10,743 nt of DNA from CAZKYP01 sp964556885 (GTDB taxonomy: Bacteria > Planctomycetota > Phycisphaerae > Sedimentisphaerales > Anaerobacaceae). The translations under genes and the position numbers were made by a program. Below are positions 1 to 4,490 of the stretch, piece after piece. Position 1 is the stretch's first letter. The number at the start of each line of letters is the position of its first letter. The notes under the pieces were generated by a model that saw nothing but the letters and a program-made list of their open reading frames with translations, was not told the origin of the DNA and searched no databases. The stretch lies in NCBI GenBank assembly GCA_964556885.1, contig CAZKYP010000113.1:1-10743 (forward strand), in the 5' to 3' direction.

Positions 1-3
1 TAC

Positions 4-40
4 AACAGCCTGTCCCGATTGGAGGACGGGCTGTTTTTTT
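4..40 (+). terminator. Rho-independent terminator of an upstream gene
   Basis: Bases 4-15 pair with 24-35 in a 12-bp stem containing one G-U pair, closed by an 8-base loop. The stem is followed by a T run through position 40. The T run lies only on the + strand side, so it ends a + strand gene whose body is left of the window. It also separates that gene from the operon starting near 591. Confidence 0.85.
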
Positions 41-144
41 ATAGACTTTCGCCGCGGGGTACCACCAATGGTACTTTCAGGTTCCACTATTAACAACAAA
101 ATGGTTGAAAGTAACTACAATAATCCCAACGTTTAAAATAAGGA
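41..144. other. Intergenic spacer, no gene seen
   Basis: This is about 100 bases between the terminator and the stop codon of the - strand 63-aa gene. It holds a 5-bp inverted repeat (59-63 with 70-74) and a 7-base one (73-79 with 106-112). Neither is followed by a T run on either strand, so no terminator for the - strand gene can be called. Nothing else was recognised. Confidence 0.5.
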
Positions 145-336
145 TTATCCGATCCGCCCGTCGCCGTCGACATCAAGTCCGTGAATTTCCTCGATTTTCC
201 TAACCAGGTTTCGTAATGTATTCTGTGTCAACTGTAGCTGGTCTTCGAGCGTCTGAACACGGTCCTCAATCGTATCTGATTTTCGTTTCTGACCGTACAT
301 AAGGCCGGTTTGAACTACTTCCCAAAGAATACCCAT
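145..336 (-). CDS. Small coiled-coil protein with C-terminal Ca-loop-like motif
   Basis: This is a 63-aa protein of unknown function. Residues 1-14 are moderately hydrophobic (MGILWEVVQTGLMYG). Residues 21-52 form a predicted coiled coil with regular heptad core positions: I23, V27, L30, L34, T37, L41, L44, I48 and I51. The chain ends in D55-V-D57-G-D59-G-R-I-G, which resembles the first half of an EF-hand or dockerin loop but lacks the usual acidic residue at loop position 12. GAGG (complement of 343-346) sits six bases before the ATG and is a reasonable ribosome site. The regular heptads, ribosome site and lack of any competing gene argue that it is real. I infer an oligomeric, possibly membrane-associated small protein; a calcium role is speculative. 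It is divergent from the operon at 591. Confidence 0.6.
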   Translation of the reverse strand: MGILWEVVQTGLMYGQKRKSDTIEDRVQTLEDQLQLTQNTLRNLVRKIEEIHGLDVDGDGRIG

Positions 337-338
337 TT

Positions 339-401
339 TTATCCTCGATCTATTGTTCTTATCTTAAGGTTCTTTCCTGATAAATAAAATCCCTCAATCA
401 C
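339..401 (-). CDS. Possible 20-aa leader ORF ahead of the 63-aa gene
   Basis: A GTG at 401-399 opens a 20-codon frame (translation MIEGFYLSGKNLKIRTIDRG) ending in TAA at 341-339. That stop is only two bases before the ATG of the 63-aa gene. A full AAGGAGG lies six bases upstream of the GTG. The last codons overlap the GAGG ribosome site of the downstream gene, the geometry expected for translational coupling. The peptide shows no run of one amino acid that would suggest classical attenuation. An alternative is that TATAAG at 418-413 is a -10 element. The AAGGAGG would then be untranscribed and the ORF fortuitous or leaderless. Confidence 0.35.
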   Translation of the reverse strand: MIEGFYLSGKNLKIRTIDRG

Positions 402-407
402 CAGCAA

Positions 408-414
408 CCTCCTT
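408..414 (-). promoter_or_regulatory. Strong Shine-Dalgarno sequence
   Basis: The complement reads AAGGAGG, the strongest ribosome-binding match in the window. It sits six bases before the GTG at 401-399 and about 70 bases before the ATG of the 63-aa gene. It therefore fits the short ORF and not the longer gene. Confidence 0.4.
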
Positions 415-521
415 ATAACTCGAAATCCGAATGGCAAAAACCGATTTTGGCACTACTGCAGAAATAAGTCTGGAAAGGGATATTATTCGGCTGTAAATCG
501 TTTTGCAAGTGAAAAAAAGGC

Positions 522-549
522 TTGTTTTTCAAACAGGAAACGACATAAT
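522..549 (+). promoter_or_regulatory. Candidate sigma-70-type promoter of the operon
   Basis: TTGTTT at 522-527 (3 of 6 to TTGACA) is followed after 16 bases by CATAAT at 544-549 (5 of 6 to TATAAT). Transcription would begin near 555-557, about 35 bases before the proposed start codon at 591. The -35 match is weak, so this is only a candidate. Confidence 0.3.
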
Positions 550-576
550 TACAAAATGACTTTTTCAGATACTTTT

Positions 577-582
577 AAGGAG
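577..582 (+). promoter_or_regulatory. Ribosome-binding site that decides the AUA start
   Basis: AAGGAG is followed by eight bases (583-590) and then ATA at 591. An in-frame TAA at 576-578 overlaps this site, so the reading frame cannot extend further left. No ATG, GTG or TTG occurs in frame between this site and the ATG at 672. The ribosome site therefore points to 591. Confidence 0.6.
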
Positions 583-590
583 ACCGGCAT

Positions 591-1301
591 ATAGCAGTTT
601 CCAATGAAACCAAGCTGCTGGTAATCAGGTTCAAGATCACAGGAAGTCTAAGGTACCTCTCGCACGCCGAGATGCTGAGGGTACTCCAGCGAGCTTGTAT
701 CCGAGCCGGCATAACTATCAAATATACCCAGGGTTTTAATCCTCATCCGAGGTTATCACTGCCTCTGCCAAAACCTGTCGGGGTGGAATCAGACGAGGAA
801 TTACTATGCCTTCGGATTAATCTCGATTCGTCTAAAATTCATGGACTGCTGGACGAGCAACAAAATAAAAATAACGAGTCACAAATCAAAACTGATCTTT
901 CACAACAGCTTCCTAAAGGCTGTGAGGCGCTTTGTCTATCCGTCACAGAAGGCCGGGACACATTTCAGCCGCTTTCCGTAACGTATATATTTCCCGTACA
1001 TAACGATTTTTTGAACGAGAAGCTCGATATAAAAATAAACCGTCTGATGGCCAGTGAAAATATTAATGTCCAGCGGCGGACCAGTGAAAAAAACACAAAG
1101 ACCAAGAATTTGGATATTCGGGACTTTTTGAAATCGATTAATGTTGATGGAAACGATATAATTGTCGAATGCAGAATCAGCCCTGCCGGTTCCATACGCA
1201 TTGAGGAGATTCTGGAACTGCTGGAACTGGATGCAGGAATGCTCGATGCGCCTATAAGGCGAACAAATATTAAATGGCAGACTAACGAACCGTTATTGTA
1301 A
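591..1301 (+). CDS. TIGR03936 / DUF2344 radical-SAM-linked protein
   Basis: This is a 236-aa protein if started at ATA 591. The family is usually encoded beside, or fused to, a B12-binding radical SAM protein (TIGR03960), and its exact function is not settled. The hallmark region is clear: a start strand LLVIRFKITGSLRYLSH, then an RVLQRA helix, then YTQGFNPHPRLSLPLPKPVG about 50-70 residues in. The C-terminal third (DIRDFLKSI..., AGSIR, then a final RRTNIKW) also fits. The first ATG, at 672, would remove the first conserved strand (codons 612-659), so the true start must be upstream. The only plausible site is ATA at 591, behind AAGGAG. No radical SAM gene is seen upstream here. RNase E/G follows after 41 bases, a pairing common for this family. 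A sequencing error turning ATG into ATA is possible. Confidence 0.85.
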   Translation: MAVSNETKLLVIRFKITGSLRYLSHAEMLRVLQRACIRAGITIKYTQGFNPHPRLSLPLPKPVGVESDEELLCLRINLDSSKIHGLLDEQQNKNNESQIKTDLSQQLPKGCEALCLSVTEGRDTFQPLSVTYIFPVHNDFLNEKLDIKINRLMASENINVQRRTSEKNTKTKNLDIRDFLKSINVDGNDIIVECRISPAGSIRIEEILELLELDAGMLDAPIRRTNIKWQTNEPLL

Positions 1302-1342
1302 ACTGCATGACAGGAACGAAACACGAGGTATAAGGAAAAACA

Positions 1343-2869
1343 ATGGCAAGAGAAATGCTCATTAATGTAGCTGAGACGGAGGAATGCCGGGTGGCGGTTG
1401 TCGAAAATGGCTCGCTCGACGAGTTATATGTGGAAAGATCAAGCCTGAACAGTCATGTCGGCAATATTTATAAGGGTCGGGTGGTAAATATAGAGTCCGG
1501 CATACAGGCGGCGTTTATAGACTTTGGCATTGGTAAAAACGGTTTTCTTCATATCAGCGATCTGCACCCGAAGTATTTCTCTAAATCGGCTGAGGCATAC
1601 ACCGAAACAATCGGGCACAGAAAATCACTGAAAGACCGCCCTCCTATCCAGGATTGCCTTCGTAAAGGCCAGGAAATCGTGATACAGGTAACGAAAGAGG
1701 GTCTGAAAACAAAGGGCGCAACTCTCAGCACTTACCTTGCGCTGGCCGGTAAGTATCTGGTAATGATGCCCTGGATGCGTAAACACGGGGTATCACACAA
1801 GATTGAGGATGAGGACGAACGTAAAAGACTGCGACAAATTCTTGATGAAAGCAATCCACCGAAGGGCAGGGGTTTTATCATCAGGACAGCCGGACAGGGA
1901 TGCTCGAAAAGGGATATACAGAACGACCTGATGTACCTCAAACGTTTATGGAGGGCCATTGAAAAGCGGATAGAAACCGAATCGGCTCCATGTGAAATTT
2001 ATCAGGAATCGGACCTGGTCATAAGAGCGTTGCGAGACGTCTTTAACAGTAAAATCGACAAGATAATATGCGACTCGGAAAATGTCGTTCGCAAGATAAG
2101 AGACTTTTTCTCAATAGCCACGCCGCGTGTTAGACGAAAGATCAGTCTTTACGACGGCAAAATTCCCCTGTTCCACAAATACAAAATCGAAGAAGAAATT
2201 GCAAAGGTTCAGTCCCGCAGGGTTGAGCTCAAAGGCGGCGGTTCGATAGTTATTGAGCAAACCGAGGCGCTGGTTTCGATAGATGTTAACAGCGGACGCT
2301 GCCGCAAACAGAAAAACGCAGAGCAGACCGCTTTCGAGAGCAATCTGGAGGCAGCGAACGAAATTGCCCGCCAGTTGAGATTGCGAGACCTTGGAGGTCT
2401 GATTATCTGTGATTTCATCGACATGCGTAACGACAAGCATCGCAAGGCAATCGAAAAGGCTTTCAGAGCCGCAGTAAAGACAGACCGTGCCCGATCGAGG
2501 ATATTGAGCATAAGCAGGTTCGGCGTCGTGGAAATGACACGGCAAAGGATGCGTCCTTCACTGCAATCGGCTACTTATCTGGCCTGCCCGCACTGCGGAG
2601 GCATGGGATTCGTTAAAAGCCATGAATCTCTGGCGATAGAGATAATCAGGCTGCTGCATTTATCGGCTTCGAGGGAGCAGATAAAGCGAATCGAGCTCTT
2701 TGTCTCACCCGAGGTGGCCGACTACCTGCAAAACATAAGAAGGGCTTCACTTGTACAGATAGAACAGGCCAGTAATATACGAGTCATTATTCACTCCGCC
2801 CCCGACTATATCGGTGAGCGGCACGAGATTGTATGCTATAATGAACGCGGTAATGTAGCAAAACCTTAG
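1343..2869 (+). CDS. rng: Ribonuclease E/G family endoribonuclease
   Basis: This is a 508-aa cytoplasmic endonuclease that cleaves single-stranded, A/U-rich RNA in mRNA turnover and rRNA maturation. An N-terminal S1 RNA-binding domain spans about residues 36-128 (NIYKGRVVNIESGIQAAFID onward). R181-T182 in IIRTAGQG match the 5'-monophosphate sensor of E. coli RNase E. The catalytic metal ligands are D314 and N316 in SIDVNSGR and D357 in CDFIDM. C415 and C418 in CPHCGG match the zinc link that joins subunits. All key residues are present. The length is close to E. coli RNase G, and the long degradosome scaffold of RNase E is absent, so RNase G-like is the better label. AAGGA lies six bases before the ATG. 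It sits second in the operon, 51 bases before kdsD. Confidence 0.96.
   Translation: MAREMLINVAETEECRVAVVENGSLDELYVERSSLNSHVGNIYKGRVVNIESGIQAAFIDFGIGKNGFLHISDLHPKYFSKSAEAYTETIGHRKSLKDRPPIQDCLRKGQEIVIQVTKEGLKTKGATLSTYLALAGKYLVMMPWMRKHGVSHKIEDEDERKRLRQILDESNPPKGRGFIIRTAGQGCSKRDIQNDLMYLKRLWRAIEKRIETESAPCEIYQESDLVIRALRDVFNSKIDKIICDSENVVRKIRDFFSIATPRVRRKISLYDGKIPLFHKYKIEEEIAKVQSRRVELKGGGSIVIEQTEALVSIDVNSGRCRKQKNAEQTAFESNLEAANEIARQLRLRDLGGLIICDFIDMRNDKHRKAIEKAFRAAVKTDRARSRILSISRFGVVEMTRQRMRPSLQSATYLACPHCGGMGFVKSHESLAIEIIRLLHLSASREQIKRIELFVSPEVADYLQNIRRASLVQIEQASNIRVIIHSAPDYIGERHEIVCYNERGNVAKP
2834..2842 (+). promoter_or_regulatory. Candidate extended -10 promoter inside the RNase gene end
   Basis: TGCTATAAT is a perfect TGN-TATAAT extended -10 element. 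It ends 27 bases before the end of the RNase gene. No good -35 is seen 16-18 bases upstream, which extended -10 promoters can tolerate. A start near 2849 would give the kdsD message a leader of about 70 bases and let the Kdo/LPS genes be expressed apart from the RNase gene. Confidence 0.35.
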
Positions 2870-2920
2870 TTTTATATACCGCATCAGAAAGATAAAAAAA
2901 CTCTTCGGAGCTGATAGAAA

Positions 2921-3898
2921 GTGGAATTCGATCTTGAATACGCACGGAAGGTAATCAGGGCCGAGGCCGAGGCAATTAATTCAATTACCCCGATTGTAGA
3001 CGGCTCTTTCGCCAGGGCCGCAGGGATGATTTATAACTGCGGTGGATCCTGTATCGTCAGCGGCATCGGCAAAGCCGGCATAATCGCACAGAAGATAAGC
3101 GCAACTATGGCTTCGACCGGCACACCGAGTCATTTCCTCCACCCGGCAGAAGCGATACATGGCGACCTTGGCAGGCTGCGAAAGAACGATGTGGTTATCG
3201 TGCTTAGTTACGGCGGCGAAACGGACGAAATTATCCGACTGATAAATTTAGTCAAGCAATTGGATATCAAGCTGATAGCCATAACAGGCGACAACGACTC
3301 GACGCTGAGCAAGTACAGTGACGTGGTACTTTGCATGGGGCAAATGAGCGAGGCATGTCCGCTCGGAGTAGCTCCGAGCGTCTCAACCGCCTGCATGCTG
3401 GCAGTAGGCGACGCTCTGGCCTTTACAGTCATGAAGGCCCGAAAATTCAGCGTCGAGGATTATGTCAGGTTCCATCCGGGCGGCTCTCTGGGCGCAAAGC
3501 TGATGACGGTCGAGCAGTCAATGATGTTCAAACACGGCGAAAAACTGCCGATTATCGAGGTTACCGATACGATAGAGCAGCTTCTTGCCGGGACCGGCGA
3601 TGTGAAGCGTCATGGTGCCGTGATGGTTGTCGATAAGGCCGGAAAACTGGCAGGCATCATTACAGACGGCGATATACGGCGATTGATGACCAAACACGGC
3701 AGAGGCTGCTTCGAGCTTAAGGTCGGCGATGTAATGACCGCAAATTGTAAGAATATAAGGGCGGATGCCCTGGCAGCCGAGGCTACCGCTATCTTCCATA
3801 AATTCAGAATCGACGAGCTCCCCGTGGTTGACGCTGACAGGAAACCGGTCGGTATGATTGACGTACAGGACATTGTAACCATAAAAGTTGTCGGGTAA
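2921..3898 (+). CDS. kdsD: D-arabinose-5-phosphate isomerase (KpsF/GutQ family)
   Basis: This is a 325-aa cytoplasmic enzyme that interconverts ribulose-5-phosphate and arabinose-5-phosphate, the first committed step to Kdo. A SIS domain fills about residues 30-190 and a pair of CBS domains about 198-325. Residues matching the E. coli KdsD active site are all present at a constant offset of eight: K51 in GIGKAG, E103 in GGETDEI, E144 in SEACPLG and H185 in FHPGGSLG. H80 in HPAEAIHGDLG is also kept. Translation starts at GTG, since no ATG lies in frame near it; GGAG at 2907-2910 is ten bases upstream, a slightly long spacing. kdsC follows directly, which fixes the pathway as Kdo synthesis rather than sugar-alcohol use (GutQ). 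Confidence 0.95.
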   Translation: MEFDLEYARKVIRAEAEAINSITPIVDGSFARAAGMIYNCGGSCIVSGIGKAGIIAQKISATMASTGTPSHFLHPAEAIHGDLGRLRKNDVVIVLSYGGETDEIIRLINLVKQLDIKLIAITGDNDSTLSKYSDVVLCMGQMSEACPLGVAPSVSTACMLAVGDALAFTVMKARKFSVEDYVRFHPGGSLGAKLMTVEQSMMFKHGEKLPIIEVTDTIEQLLAGTGDVKRHGAVMVVDKAGKLAGIITDGDIRRLMTKHGRGCFELKVGDVMTANCKNIRADALAAEATAIFHKFRIDELPVVDADRKPVGMIDVQDIVTIKVVG

Positions 3899-3953
3899 AA
3901 TCAGGCACAACGCAGCACACTCCGAACGAGTATATAGACGGATACACAAAAAA

Positions 3954-4475
3954 ATGATATCGAATCTTGCAGATATAAAAATGCTGGCCCTGGACATCGA
4001 CGGGGTTTTGACCGACGGAAGCATTATAATCAACGCCGACGGCAGCGAAAGCAAGTTCTTTAACTCCCTCGACGGCCACGGAATCAGAATGTGGAAAAGA
4101 GCGGGCCTTCAGGTAGCATTTATCAGCGGAAGAAAATCGGAGCCTACTCAACGTCGGGCCGAACAACTGGAAATTGAACACGTTTTTGAAGACTGCCATG
4201 ATAAACTGCCGGTATTCTCCGAATACATGAGGAAACTCGGGCTTTCACCCGAAAACGTGGCTTTCATCGGGGACGATCTGCCGGACCTGCCGTTAATACG
4301 ATACGTCGGATTCGGAGTGGCCGTCGCCAACGCGGTCGATGAGGTCAAGCAATATGCCGATTTCGTAACCAACCGCTCCGGCGGACGAGGTGCTGTACGG
4401 GAAGTAATAGAACATATCCTGAAAAGCACGGGCGCCTGGCAGGAGCTAATGAAAAGATATTTACCAGAACAGTGA
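3954..4475 (+). CDS. kdsC: 3-deoxy-D-manno-octulosonate 8-phosphate phosphatase (KdsC-type HAD)
   Basis: This is a 173-aa HAD-superfamily phosphatase, capless (C0) type, which removes phosphate from Kdo-8-phosphate in the cytoplasm; family members usually act as tetramers. The motifs are complete: nucleophile D14 and acid/base D16 in LDIDGVLTDG, S58-G-R60 in ISGRK, K84 in HDKL, and D107-D108 in FIGDDLPD. The C-terminal segment SGGRGAVREV is typical of KdsC. I chose ATG 3954 because the chain then starts eight residues before the first catalytic strand, as is usual for the short family members. A longer frame from TTG 3888 would overlap kdsD by 11 bases, has no ribosome site and adds a basic, unconserved-looking tail. 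The ribosome site for 3954 is also weak, so it may depend on translation of kdsD. Confidence 0.93.
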   Translation: MISNLADIKMLALDIDGVLTDGSIIINADGSESKFFNSLDGHGIRMWKRAGLQVAFISGRKSEPTQRRAEQLEIEHVFEDCHDKLPVFSEYMRKLGLSPENVAFIGDDLPDLPLIRYVGFGVAVANAVDEVKQYADFVTNRSGGRGAVREVIEHILKSTGAWQELMKRYLPEQ

Positions 4476-4490
4476 AAAGAGGGTCTCAGG

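Larger units (their letters stand above)
415..590. promoter_or_regulatory. Divergent upstream region
   Basis: This is a gene-free stretch between the - strand small ORFs and the + strand operon, more A/T-rich than the coding regions. It should hold promoters for both directions. Candidate + strand promoter elements and a ribosome site near its right end are listed separately. A 7-bp stem with a 3-base loop (521-527 with 531-537) is also present but has no T run. No riboswitch was recognised. Confidence 0.4.

Noticed and set aside
58..112. Inverted repeats as a terminator or recombination site
   Set aside because: Stems are only 5-7 bp, no T run follows on either strand, and no integrase or partner site is present.
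521..537. Short hairpin upstream of the operon as an attenuator
   Set aside because: It overlaps the candidate promoter, has a 3-base loop with a G-U pair, and lacks a T run.
672..674. ATG 672 as the start of the DUF2344 protein
   Set aside because: It would delete the conserved first strand and the GSLRYLSH motif, which are plainly encoded upstream in the same frame.
965..1324. 119-aa antisense frame over the DUF2344 gene
   Set aside because: Ser-rich, low-complexity translation typical of a shadow frame, with the real gene on the opposite strand.
3888..3953. TTG 3888 as the start of kdsC
   Set aside because: No ribosome site, it overlaps kdsD, and it adds a 22-residue basic tail not expected for the family.
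4025..4030. TATAAT in kdsC, and another at 5841-5846
   Set aside because: No TG extension or -35 and no downstream gene start; likely chance within coding sequence.
3518..4054. 178-aa antisense open frame over the end of kdsD and start of kdsC
   Set aside because: It lies opposite two well-supported enzymes, shows no recognisable motif and is explained by codon bias on the other strand.
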